The notes beneath the pieces are model-generated. The model was not told the DNA's origin. It worked only from the letters and a program-made list of their open reading frames with translations, and made no database searches. Positions 24,001 to 35,155 of a stretch of DNA of 64,000 nt are shown here, piece by piece; position 1 is the stretch's first letter, and every line of letters starts with the position of its first letter. Both the position numbers and the translations under genes were made by a program. The DNA comes from Verticillium longisporum. Lineage: Eukaryota; Ascomycota; Sordariomycetes; Glomerellales; Plectosphaerellaceae. The stretch lies in NCBI GenBank assembly GCA_019188255.1, contig JAETXT010000011.1, positions 3,038,001-3,102,000 on the forward strand, written 5' to 3'.

Positions 24001-24537
24001 CAAGGTCCACGAGTGCCTGCTCAGCTCCGCCATCAAACACCTCGACCTCGATTACAGACGCAGACCATTCTGTCAACCTTACCTTACACACCTCCCCAGC
24101 GTCACGTTACGCCGTACACCTACCTACATCTGCATCATCCATCCATCCGTCCATCCCATTATTCCATCCTCACGCCCCTTGCTACACATCTCGCCGACCA
24201 CCACTACTAAGCAAGACCTCCATCGCCACCTTTGCGCCTTCACTAGTCCAGACCCAGCAATACGTACCCTTGACCCCGTTTTGCGGTCCAGGATCTTGAC
24301 TGGCGTCTGCCGCGCCGGGGGCCATACCACACACACTCTTACATACATACACACACACACACACGCATCCATCCCACCTTGCATCACCGTCATACTCACT
24401 CACATATACACCGGCCAACGTCAGCTCCCTCTCCCAGCCATACCACGAACGGTACCATCCATCCATCGCACAGCAACGCATCGTTGCACACACCATCCGC
24501 TCGAAAGAACGAACGAGTCGGAGCGTCCGCTGTCATC
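21054..24537. other. Long intergenic region and 5' leader of the Sch9-like gene
   Basis: No convincing gene. Open frames at 21556-22113 and 22942-23328 lack domains. A TAGGTACC-type palindromic microsatellite lies near 21443-21472, a 17-bp tandem repeat at 23448-23515 and simple repeats (CATC)n and (CA)n near 24130-24365. The CT/CA-rich 23.5-24.5 kb stretch looks like the promoter and long 5' UTR of the kinase gene. Confidence 0.5.
23448..23515. repeat. 17-bp tandem repeat, four copies
   Basis: Three perfect copies and one nearly perfect copy of CGAGGCAGCGACGCTTT in direct tandem; the last copy ends CCTT instead of CTTT. Confidence 0.95.
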
Positions 24538-27500
24538 ATGGCCAACATTGAGGGCAGCAGCAACGGGAACGGCGGCCATTCGACCAATAACCCCTCCGCC
24601 CACTCCGGCACTGGAGGTTTCGACCTGCTGAAGCGGGCAACACAAGCAATGATGATGTCAAACTCGAGCCCAAGGTAAGCTATCATCTTCCTTTCCTCAT
24701 AATTGCACGCAAACTCCCACATTCTCCTTCTGTCCATTCATCATTCTTGTGATTTACGCTTTCCCCCCCGGAGCACGCGCCAGTGCCCGTTGTCTGTTCA
24801 TCCATGACTCTTCGCAATTCGGCGTCCCATTTCATCCATCCCCAATCTCACGAGCCGCTATTTCTGGTCTTCCCTTGGACCACTAGGAACCTCGCACTCG
24901 CGGAGCTCCATCGCTTCTTACGAGAGACCTGAAAGCTCGGCTGCCAGAAAATCGCTTTGATAAGCTTCTCGCGGCCCTCAAAACTTGGCCCTGTCCCCCC
25001 CCCCCTCCTTCCATACTCTGACCCCTCCCCCTTCCCCAACACACCAACACCACCACGAAGACTACCAAGTCAAGCTCGAAAGCTCAAGCTCCCACTTCGG
25101 TTTGAGCTCCCCGGCTGCCCCAGCTTCGGCTCAAGCTTCGGCCCATGCTACCCAAGCGCGTGGCATGGATGACGGAGCGAAGCGAAGATGGGAGGGAACG
25201 CCGTCCCGCAAAATCCGCAACCTTCACACACATCATCACAACCCCAGACCACATCATACCTCATCGACAGGGTTCCCCGACTTGGCTAGCTTCATCAAAC
25301 ACATACATCATGATGGATCTACGACCCGACCTGCTCCTCCTCCGGCCCCTCCACGGCCCTGTTGCCATGCACATTGGCAAAGCCCAGGAAGCCGAGCTGC
25401 AACAGACAGAGTGCCTCCATGCCCTGCCTGCGACATTAATGGCCTCGAGTCGTCTCCGGCTTCCCCCTCCACAGCACAATCTGCGGCCCGCATGAGGCCG
25501 AAGTGCCATTTGCTTTCACTTGCACATGCCAAATCACATCACGACAACACAATGCCTCAAGTGAGCAAGCATTTTGTGCTGTCCCGTCCGCAACAGCGTC
25601 GACGAACGAGCGGAGCACGGCCGGAATGACGCCGTTCGGCACCCGGGTCCTACCTAGGTTGTCACGAAAGCTGGGCTCATGCCGCAGGTGCCTTGCTTGG
25701 TTGAGGCCTGACTCGCCCAATGCCCAGCAGTTCGTCATGCTCCGTTTCGGCCAACACCCCTCTTTCCACTTCCATTTCCCTGGGTCCGGCATGCCATCAC
25801 GTTTGCCCCGCCATGACCTTCGCGCGCCTTCTTGCGCTGGCCGCCTGGCACAAGCCTGGACTAGATCGCTTCACCAGGGCGTCGTCGGAGCAAAATTCAC
25901 TCCCGCACTGCGCTCCCTGACATCTTGCATCATTCCTGCCACCTTGACTAGCCTGCAAATCTCTTGATCTGCCTCCTGCATCGGCGCATGAATTTTTCTT
26001 TCGCTGCTGATAAACACATGCCTGCATCGCACACGCCCATGAGCTCTCAAGAGTCTTGCTACCCCCATCTGGCTTTTTGCTCCTGCCCACACGCTAGAAC
26101 ACGATCCTTGTCATTTGGCACCTGCTAGCAGCATTTTCCCATTTCATCCCACTCCGCGTTTTTCCGACGTTGAGACTACCTGCGACTGCCAGGACATTCC
26201 ACGCCCCTAGGACCGATGACTATTCAACGATGAACACTATTGACCAAATCCTTAGGCCCACCGCCGCCGACGACGATGGGACGGACCAGATCGGCTATGA
26301 CACGCCCCGCTCTGGCGTGGCAACTCCGCAGCCCGACCTGTCTGACAAGCGCCTCCCGGGAATCATGAGCTACTTTGGACAGGTTCGTATATCTTCCACT
26401 CAAGACCCTGCATTGTCTTCTGTTCCCACCAAGGTTCTGGCCAACGCATCACCCTCTTCTGGCGTGCAGGTTCAGATGATGGACCAAGGCACAAGTTCCC
26501 CTCCTCAAAGCGCCACAGCGTGCAATGCGAGTTCTGCAGAGCCCACGTCTTATTGCCCTACCCGTGTCAGTCAAGAAGCGCAACCGCTTGGTGACCACAA
26601 GGCTGCAGGCCTCGGTCAGTATCCGACCCCGCCGATATCAAGACGGTCATCGGCAGGGCGGCTGACGCGAAGCCTGTCGCTGTGGAGCGGAGAGACGAGC
26701 ACAGCACAATCATCATCAGGGCGGCCGTTACCCCTCCGCCAGCAGAGCACTACAGATCTCCCTCCCAAGTCCCTCAGCACAATCATGTCTTCTCCTTCAA
26801 GCGGCGTCACGACTCATGCCGTGCACGCATCACATCTTTCTAACCCGACTGTGCCTTCCCAACCTGTTACCCCACCCTCTTGCGCGCAGACCCCCAACGG
26901 CCCAGGAGTTGATCTTGCCAGTCTTGAAATTTCTTCCTCTCTTGAGCAGCTCAAGAAGCTAACGCAAGGCCCGGGTGTTAAGAGCGGTCCACCAACTCCC
27001 ACACGTGCCCTCTCCTCAGCTCAGCCGTCTCAGTCTGAGGACCGACCGTCGGTCTCAAAGCGAACGAGCAATGAAACGGGACCGGCAAGCGGCACACAGA
27101 CGCCCCGGGGCGCAGGCGGAGCCCAGGTCCCTGCTGCTAAGGGAAAGTTGACCATCAACATTGTGGAAGCTCGAGGCCTCCGAAAGGCGAGAGATCCTTA
27201 TGTCGTGGTTGTTTTCCAAAGGAGCGAGCTCATTTCCGCGGGTCCACGTTCTGTGCAAGAAGAGGACGACGATCACCACCTACCCGCACCTGGTCCTGGA
27301 GGCATTCCCATCCAGCGCCAGGGCAGTGATTCCGGCCGCCCCGCCGTCTCCATCCCGATGCGAAGTCGCCAAAGCAGCAACACGAGCGTTACAGATTACA
27401 ACAACTTCCGCAACAAGAACCGGCGATCGTTCACTAGTCCGACCTGGGACGCCGAGGCTGCCTTGTAAGTCAAGCCTCCAAAGCGCTTCCGTGTTGTTAC

Positions 27501-28991
27501 AAGCTGACCCACTTCAGTGACGTTGTTGACTCGGACATGCGTGTCGCCTTGTCGGTATATGATCACACCGCTAGTGGTGAAGAATTCCTCGGCCAGGTGG
27601 ATTTCCAGGCCAACATGGACAACCCCGTTCGTGGGTGGTACCCGCTCACCGGCCACGCCGATACGATGGCAGAGAACACACCAACCGGCGAAATTTATGT
27701 CGAGGCTACTTATCAACGAACAGAACGGAAGCACTTTGGTCCTGAAGACTTCCAGATCCTTAAGCTCATCGGAAAGGGAACATTTGGTCAAGTCTACCAG
27801 GTGCGCAAGAAGGATACGGAACGTATTTATGCCATGAAGGTCCTATCGAAGAAGGTGATTGTTCAGAAAAAGGAGGTCGCCCACACCGTTGGCGAGAGGA
27901 ACATTCTCGTCCGCACGGCCATGTCCGACTCGCCGTTTATTGTCGGTCTCAAGTTCTCTTTCCAAACGCCATCCGACCTCTACCTCGTGACCGACTACAT
28001 GTCCGGCGGCGAACTGTTCTGGCATCTGCAGAAGGAGGGGCGTTTCGATGAGAAGAGGGCCAAGTTCTACATTGCCGAGCTCATCCTGGCCATCGAGCAC
28101 CTACACAAGAGTGACATTGTCTACCGAGACTTGAAGCCGGAGAACATTCTGCTCGACGCCAACGGTCACATCGCGCTATGCGACTTTGGCCTTTCGAAAG
28201 CCAACCTCACGCAGAATGCAACCACCAACACATTCTGTGGCACCACCGAGTACCTCGCTCCTGAGGTTCTCCTTGATGAGTCTGGATACACCAAGATGGT
28301 GGATTTCTGGTCGCTGGGAGTCCTCGTGTTCGAGATGTGCTGCGGCTGGAGCCCGTTCTATGCTGAAGACACGCAGCAAATGTACAAGAATATCGCATTC
28401 GGCAAAGTGCGCTTCCCTCGAGATACGCTCTCTCAAGAAGGTCGCAACTTTGTCAAGGGGCTTCTGAACCGGAACCCGAAGCACCGACTGGGTGCCACCC
28501 TCGATGCCGAGGAGTTAAAGAGGCATCCATTCTTTGCCGACATCGACTGGGATATCCTGGCGAAGAAGTTAATCACGCCGCCGTTTAAGCCTAAGCTGAC
28601 TTCAGCAACGGACGTTTCGTACTTTGACCCCGAGTTCACAAACGCTCTAGACAACAGTGGTTCTCTGAACGAAAGAGCGGCCGCCTTGGCCCGAGGATTC
28701 GCTACATCCACTCCTCTTTCCCCTTCAGTGCAGGCCAATTTCCGGGGCTTTACCTTTGTGGATGAGAGTCATCTGGATGACCAGATGCGGGGAAACCGTT
28801 ATGATGACGAGGAAATGGATGACGCACACGGATCCCACAGAGGACAAGAAGACGACGACTGGGACGACCTTGGCGATGTGGCTACCCAGAGGGGCAACCG
28901 CATGAGCGGCATTGAGCGCTCGGGCAAGCGCGATGACGGCAAGGACTCCCACGACGACCAGATGATTGGTAACTCTCAGTTTGACGACTAA
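24538..28991 (+). CDS. sch9: AGC protein kinase Sch9 (C2 domain plus S6K-type kinase)
   Basis: Nutrient-signalling Ser/Thr kinase downstream of TORC1 in fungi. Proposed exons 24538-24674, 26211-27464 and 27518-28991 give 954 residues. The last junction (GTAAGT/TTCAG) is certain. The first exon and its 1.5-kb intron are inferred: good start context, GTAAGC donor and matching phase at CCTAG (or 26193). If wrong, translation starts at the ATG at 26230 (902 residues). From that ATG, a Ser/Pro-rich region is followed by a C2 domain (about 304-470, KGKLTINIVEARGL, split by the intron) and the kinase domain (about 484-748) with GKGTFGQV, YRDLKPEN, the DFG motif in CDFGLSK, and the TFCGTTEYLAPE activation loop. 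The AGC tail has NFRGFTFVD as hydrophobic motif, then an acidic end. Two S6K-type genes lie in this window. Confidence 0.9.
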
Positions 28992-30334
28992 GAAATGCGC
29001 GGCAACTGCGCTACAGAGGGGAAGCGCTTGCGTGGGGACCTGGAGGTGGAGCGGAAAACCAAAAGAAAACACAGGTTCTTTCACTCGAGGGAGTCGATAT
29101 TGAACCACGACGGATTTGTTGCATACGGAGCGGTTGATTTTGCATGCGACCTGATGAAGGCAGGAACAGGCGTTTGGGCAATACGTGAGCGTTCGCCAGT
29201 ATTCTTTGCTGGAGTTCTTACAGCTGGGTATGTTGCTCTCAAGGGATGCTCCCGTTCATCCTGTGTTCCTTGCAACGAGGCTCACTCGCTCACTACATGG
29301 GTAGTTAGTGCGGCGGAGTGCGGCCACAAGCAATATTGGCAAATGATAATGTTGAGCGGGGGACCGCGCCGGGCAGTCGAACGAGGGTTTTGTTAGTGAC
29401 GAGACTGTCCAGATTCTGACGGGGACTCAAAGTGTGCAGATAGCTGGCGGAACGGTATTTTTAAGCAGAGTTCACTACAAAGCACATTGGTTCTCACTGT
29501 CTCGTCCAGTATATCCAAGATGTCTGAAGATGCCTGCCAAGGTGAGTGTGTGGAAGCTAGGTAACATTTCAACAGGTTGGAGGTGAGCAATATCTCGGAC
29601 ACGATGATGTAGCCACGCCCTTGTTGATGATGCCTGGTCTCCAGCCTCCTGTTGAGGAGTAGCACAGTGATGCGTAGCCGTTTCTCGCGCATACGTATAT
29701 GCCTCAGCATGAGTGTTGTGGTGGCCGCGTGAAGCCATGTTGGTCAAGTTGGCCTCTGCAGGCTGTTGTTGACCAGGCAATACTACCATGACAAGTTGCT
29801 GGGCGGCGTCTCGCTTTGCAGACGTGTGCTTCTAGCTCTGACCAGCACCAGCAAAGCAGGCAGCAGACATGGGCACCAGCAAAGTCACAGCGACGGCAAT
29901 GCAGTGTCGGACGAGAAACACACAAGGGTTCGCTTGCACGGATTTCGCATTCCAAACCAGCGGAGAGGTTCGGTCAAGGGAAAGAAATATACACGGGGGA
30001 AAAACCAATCCGGGGCCGACGAGCGATGTGCAGCTCTCTCTGTCTCTCCTCGCCGGGTTCCCCCATCTGGCTCCCCACATCCTCTCTCGCCGTCGCAGTT
30101 CTCTTCTCTCACCTACACCTCCCCCTCCCGGCGCCCACACTGTCCCGCATCCTCTCTCATGCGTCATTATCAAGCCCCCCTGTCCTCACTCTCTAGGTGT
30201 TCCGGCTCCCGGGGCGAGCCGGAGAGCCGTAGAGATAGTAGTAGTAGTAGGGAGAGCCGTCCTCCAGCACGAATCCTTCACATCAACCGGCCCGACCGAT
30301 CACAAACATGTCGATTGTTGTTGTTGGTGGTTGT
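28992..30334. other. Intergenic: convergent 3' regions
   Basis: Between the kinase stop and the ATP14 stop. A (TAG)5 microsatellite lies at about 30235-30250. Frames such as 29766-30338 lack domains and signal peptides. No gene called. Confidence 0.5.
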
Positions 30335-31212
30335 TTAGTGGGCGGCAGCGGCGGGCTCGTCCTCGTCGACGAGCCAGGAGCTCTGCTTGGCGGCGGGGGT
30401 GGCGGCGTCGGCGACCTCCTGGCCCTCGACCTCGACGGCCATGGACTCGTACTCCTGGAGGGAGGAGGCGAGGTCGGCCTCCTCGGGGAGGCGGGGGTCT
30501 TGGGGAGGTTGAAGGTCTGGACCTGGCCCTGGGCGTCCGACTCCTTGACGACGGGGGTCTTGTAGGCCTTGAGCTCCTTGAGGTAGAGCTCCTGGACAAA
30601 GTCGGCTGGGGGCGCTCGGCGTTAGCTGGGTTCGGATGTACGGGGTATGGGCGAGACATCGACGCGGATAGATGGATTGAGCAAGATGCAAGGAAAGAAT
30701 CGGAAGGAGAAACGACAATTGAAATGGGAAGAAGAAGAAGAAGAACAAGGCAATCCGATGCGTCGAGAGAATGAGTGTGGTGCCAACCGTGATGGCTGTG
30801 GCCAAAAGCTCGATTCTTCTCTGCATCATCGACGTCGCACCGTGCTTCTCTCTCTCTCTTCCGACGCCAGTCATTCGCCCCAGGCAACTCCAACCCAGCC
30901 GCCCTCAATCCATCCAATGCCATTGTCGTCGGAAAAGGGATAGGTACGCACCACGTCGGGAAACGGTCGGGGCAATGAAGCTCCTCATCTGGACGGCGTT
31001 CGACCTGGCAGCCGCGCGGGTGACGGCCGGGATGGCGCGCTGTTCAACACGAGTTAGCCGTTTTGTCCTCGCTGTTCTGTCTCTCTCTCGTGCTGTGCCT
31101 CGGATGGTCAGGCCAGAGCCATCGCGTCGGGCGGCCTCGACGGAGAAGAACGGAAATGTCGGATGAGCGGGGGAAATGGACGTACGGTGGCTCTGGAAAG
31201 TTGGACGAGCAT
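30335..31212 (-). CDS. ATP14: Mitochondrial F1Fo ATP synthase subunit h, with a one-base frameshift
   Basis: Peripheral-stalk subunit of mitochondrial ATP synthase. Exons 31212-31186, 31039-30952 and 30605-30335 (donors GTACGT and GTGCGT). The first two exons code for a basic presequence (MLVQLSRATRAIPAVTRAAA) ending near the usual processing region. The mature part begins ADFVQELYLKELKAYKTP and continues DAQGQVQTFNLPKTPASP. Then the frame changes at GGGG (30485-30488 plus strand); with one base added it continues EEADLASSLQEYES and ends in an acidic Ala-rich tail, EDEPAAAAH, for 128 residues in total. This is the correct size and order for Atp14. The 345-base second intron is long for a gene this small. 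An essential respiratory subunit broken only at a G run points to an assembly error. Confidence 0.85.
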
Positions 31213-32104
31213 CTTGAAGGGCGTGGCGTGCTCAATTGGGGGGACGGGGGTGATGCACGAAGAGGGTGGGCGTCTCGGGTCGTTGAGAGGTTTTGGGGTC
31301 GTTGACGATAAAAAGCTGGAGCCGGGTCGGCTAGATGACCCAGTCTCTTCTTTGCTGGTGGTTCGGGGGGGAGGGAAGGGACAGAAGCAGGCTTCTGCCT
31401 GAGGTTTGCGTGCGTGTGTGTGGTCGGGTTCTGGGGCGGCACGAGTGGAGGAAGGAACGAACCTGCTTTGCTCGCGGCGCATCGGGGATAATCGGGTCAC
31501 GTGCACTCTTGGCATAGGTACGGTAGGGACAGAAACACAGCAACAGCTGCACCTCAAGGTCAGATGCAGCTAGACAAAACCTGGGGATCGTCCACATTAG
31601 CAGCACCAAGTTTCGGACGATGCATCATGGCGCGCTCGACGAATAGACCAGTCGACAGTGGTCATGCCATCATCGAATATCGCGGCTAAGGGGGGACGAT
31701 GCTTGGGGGTTATGCTCCCATTGGACATTTCTATCGTAACAAGCATCATCGAACAAACGAGGCGACGTCATTTTTTCAGGGACCTACTAGCTTGTCTCAC
31801 TGCCCACCTCTTTTGCTAGCTTCATCGAGTTCCGTTCGCCTTATTATTGGGTTTCAATGCACCTCTTTTGATTCTCCTGGTCATGTTGACGGAAAAGACT
31901 ATGACTTCATTTTGCACGCTTGACGCGGATATCTAGGACTATGAACGCCGCAACATCAAGGATGCGCTATCCCCGATCTAGACCCCTGTTGACCGACCCT
32001 GTAAGGAAAACCCTTGGAGGCTCTTTTGATGCTGGCCTATTCAGAAGCAAGATTTCAAACATATGAAAAAAAGGAACCACAGAGAGTAAGCTGTAGACGA
32101 CGGA
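31213..32104. other. Intergenic: ATP14 promoter and 3' region of the cytochrome gene
   Basis: The frames on both strands at 31044-31610 are shadows without domains. No repeat or RNA gene noticed. Confidence 0.5.
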
Positions 32105-33519
32105 CTACTTCATCTCGTGCGACTCGCGCACCGGCGAACCGCCGAGGCTGAGGTCGTCCTTCCTGCGACCGCCCGTCCGCCTCGACTTGAGCCAGATGGC
32201 GAGCACATACAGCACCGTCATGATGCCGGCGACGACCGAGTAGGCGACGATCCACGTTGTCGAGGACGAGGCGAGCTGCATGCCGAGACCGCCGTCGATG
32301 ATGCCGAGGAGCAGGACGATGCGGCCGAACCAAATGTGCGAGTGGCTGACAGCGCCGCGCATCTGGTGCTTCTTGTAGTGCATGTGGTGCACCAAGCCAA
32401 GGAAGGGCTGGACAACCAGGAGCACGCAAACGACGGTGCCGAGGATGGTGTGCGTCTGCTTGAAAAGCTGCAGAGTATCGTGTTAGTCTCACGATGCCAT
32501 TCTTGCATGCCCATGGCAAAAATTAAATAAAAAAGGGGGGCCAAACTTACGTATCCGTGGTCGTTGCCGTAGACGACGCCGAGACCGAAGCCCGCCCACA
32601 TGAGCATGAAGGCGATAATCTGCCATCCGGCGTGGATGAGCCACTTGCCGAGCATGGGCATGAGGATGGAGCCGATGGGGTACATGGCGACGAAGACAAT
32701 GGTCATGATGCGCCGTGCGCCAGGAGAACGTTGGGTCCAGCGAGGCCCGACGACGCCGGCGCTGTGACGCCGCCGGTGTTGCCGCCGGTGTTGCTGTTGC
32801 CAGTGTTGCCAGTGTTGCCATTGTTACCGTTGTTGCCACCGGTGGTTGGCGCTGTGGAGCCGGCAAAAGGGTTCGTGTCTTCGGCGACGGTCGCCCGCGT
32901 CAGGTCGAGGCCGAAGGACGTCACGGAATCGTGCTGGCTGATGGGCGCGTTGAGGTTGGTCGAGGAGATGGCGGAGCCGCGGTGCCAAGCGGCGATCCAG
33001 TTAGAGCTGGAAGAGCCGAGGGGCATGGAGCCGCCACTCCACGAGGCGCAGTTGGAACAGCGGACGTTGGCGGTCATGACGCCGTTGCTGACGCCTGAGC
33101 CGGCGAGGAGCTCGAGCTGAGCGCCGTTGGTCGTGACCTGGGGCATGACTTGGCCCGAGGCCCGGCGCGGGCTGATGGTCACGTTGCCGCTGCCGTCCTG
33201 GTACATGAGGAACATGTTCGAGTTGGACATGCGCGTGCCGGTGCCGAGGCCGATCCAGGCGTACGAGTCTGGCGCTGAGATCTGGAAGTAGAGGTTGCCG
33301 GTGCCGGCTGATGCTGCCGTCTCGGGTACAGCGACCTGGAAGCAGACGCCGCTGTTGCCATTGGGACAGTTCTCGATGGGGTCGGCGACGGCGCTCGCGT
33401 CTGCAAGATTGGTCAGTCTTCGATCAAGACGTTCATGTCATGGATGACCAAGTCCTGTGCGAAAGACAAGACTTACACAAGGCGGCCGCTGCCAGGGAGG
33501 AGGCGATGAAGGACTTCAT
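32105..33519 (-). CDS. Secreted/membrane DOMON (CDH-type cytochrome) plus cytochrome b561 protein, with a one-base frameshift
   Basis: Likely transmembrane electron carrier linking an extracellular heme domain to a b561 core; ferric reductase or oxidoreductase activity is inferred. Exons 33519-33477, 33400-32551 and 32467-32105. Signal peptide MKSFIASSLAAAALYASA. The DOMON domain (about residues 22-190) has SYAWIGLGTGTRM and SQHDSVTSFGLDL, which place the candidate Met and His heme ligands. A Gly/Asn/Thr linker follows (about 205-230). The b561 part has five apparent helices with His pairs in WLIHAGWQ, TQ-free KQTHTILG, LVHHMHYKKHQ and VSHSHIWFG. Between NVLLAHG and MTIVFVAMYP the frame changes near 32709-32712; one added C in the coding strand restores 418 residues. 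Domain order matches fungal iron-reductase-domain proteins. Confidence 0.85.
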
Positions 33520-35043
33520 CTTGGTGAGAGGATTCGAGACGTAATTGGATAGTGTATTCGGATTACTGGTCGCAGTTGGAGGTGGTGAGTGGGTGGGAGT
33601 GGTGGTGGTGGCTCTGAAAAATATGTGACCTTCTCGTGTGCTGTTCGTTCTTATATCAACAGAGTATGAAGTCTGAATGAAGCGGAGGGTTATTCGGATA
33701 TGCCAAGCCAAAGTAAAAATGCCAAGACCGCGTGAGGCTTCACTAGAAATCAAATCTCTAGGCAGCAACAATTGGGAAAACTGTAATAGAGCTAAGGTCC
33801 AAGCCCGTTGACGTTGACGAGCAGATTCGTAGCGTCGTGTTCCTGACCGGGGGAGGGGATCCTGGTCCTTCTTTATCAACAATTGCACTGCACAGCCGCT
33901 GACGGGGGGGAAGAGCTGGACTGAGGTGTGAGAAGCCAGGGGGTCGCATGTGAAGGGTGGGTAGAAGGGGGGTGTAGGGTGTAAAGGTAGGGCCAGTCGT
34001 CCAGCGAGTCAAGGATGCAGGCTGACGGCTATGCGGTATGCTTTGGGGGCTGCGGGCGGGTGTGGATGTACGTACGTACGTACCCAAGTAGTGTAGCGTG
34101 TACCTTAGTTGCTCTTCTTATTTCTCTATACTTGGCAGATCGTTTCGGGAGAGTGGCTGTACTTTTGTTTCGGCACAGGGGAGGAGAAGGAAGAAGAAGT
34201 AAGGAAGGGTGGGCAAAACGTGGGGGATTCCACAAGGGCGCCGAACTAAATTGAAGCCGCGGAATGATCTGTTTTGATAGATGAAGTAATGCCCCGAGCG
34301 AAGTGAGGCAGGGAGGAGGAACGTGGCAGATGGATACGGCTGTTCTGTTTAAGACGAGGTTTGGTCCAGCGGTCAATCTCTTTGTTCTCGTCAGGCGCGC
34401 GCCATGCTCACTCATGACACCCAGACCATCCCTTGCGAGAGACAGCCAGCGAGAAGGAAACGGGACCCGGGCCCCAAAGTCGGTTCCTCTCTGTTGCTGC
34501 AAGCGCTTTCCCCCACCCGATGGGGTTTGCCGCGGGCGTTTGTGTTTGACCGTTGTCCGAACAGCTACCGGCGACACACGCACATGTTGACGCGGCCTTG
34601 TCTCCCTCGCGCCCACCCCCCGCCCCCCTCTGCAGAGCATACCTCAACTGCATACCGCATCAACCCCACCTCATCACTGATGTGCTCGAGAGTTGCCGCA
34701 GATGAGACGAAATGTCGTTTGGGCGTTGAGCAGGTTTGGCTTGGCGGGCTGTGTTTCGTGGGACGACGGGTACGCTATGGCACATGATGCGGGGGATGCC
34801 AAGGAGGCAGGCAGAAGCATTTCTCTTGTCTCCTGCTGCGCTGGCTGGTACATGGGCTGGATCGAAAACACCAAAGGCCATCGAAGCTCGCCCTCCAGAC
34901 AGACAAGTGGTCCGGCGGCAGTCAACCGACACAGCCCCCAACCCTGGGTGTGTGGTGTATGTTCGAGATGGGGTTGGGGGTTGGGTAGCGTTCGGATCTG
35001 AAAGGGATTGGCATGGCGTCCCATACCCAAGGTAACTTACCTG

Positions 35044-35097
35044 CCTTACTAGGGTACCTTACTAGGGTACCTTACTAGGGTACCTTACTAGGGTACC
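35044..35097. repeat. 13-bp tandem repeat, four copies
   Basis: Four perfect copies of CCTTACTAGGGTA followed by CC; related to the GGTACC-type microsatellites elsewhere in the window. Confidence 0.95.
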
Positions 35098-35120
35098 TGC
35101 GCGGGTCCATGGGGGGCAAG

Positions 35121-35155
35121 CGCTGGGGAGCGCCGGGGAGCGCCGGGGAGCGCTG
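35121..35155. repeat. 10-bp tandem repeat
   Basis: Three and a half copies of CGCCGGGGAG, the first copy CGCTGGGGAG; immediately downstream of the 13-bp array. Confidence 0.85.
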
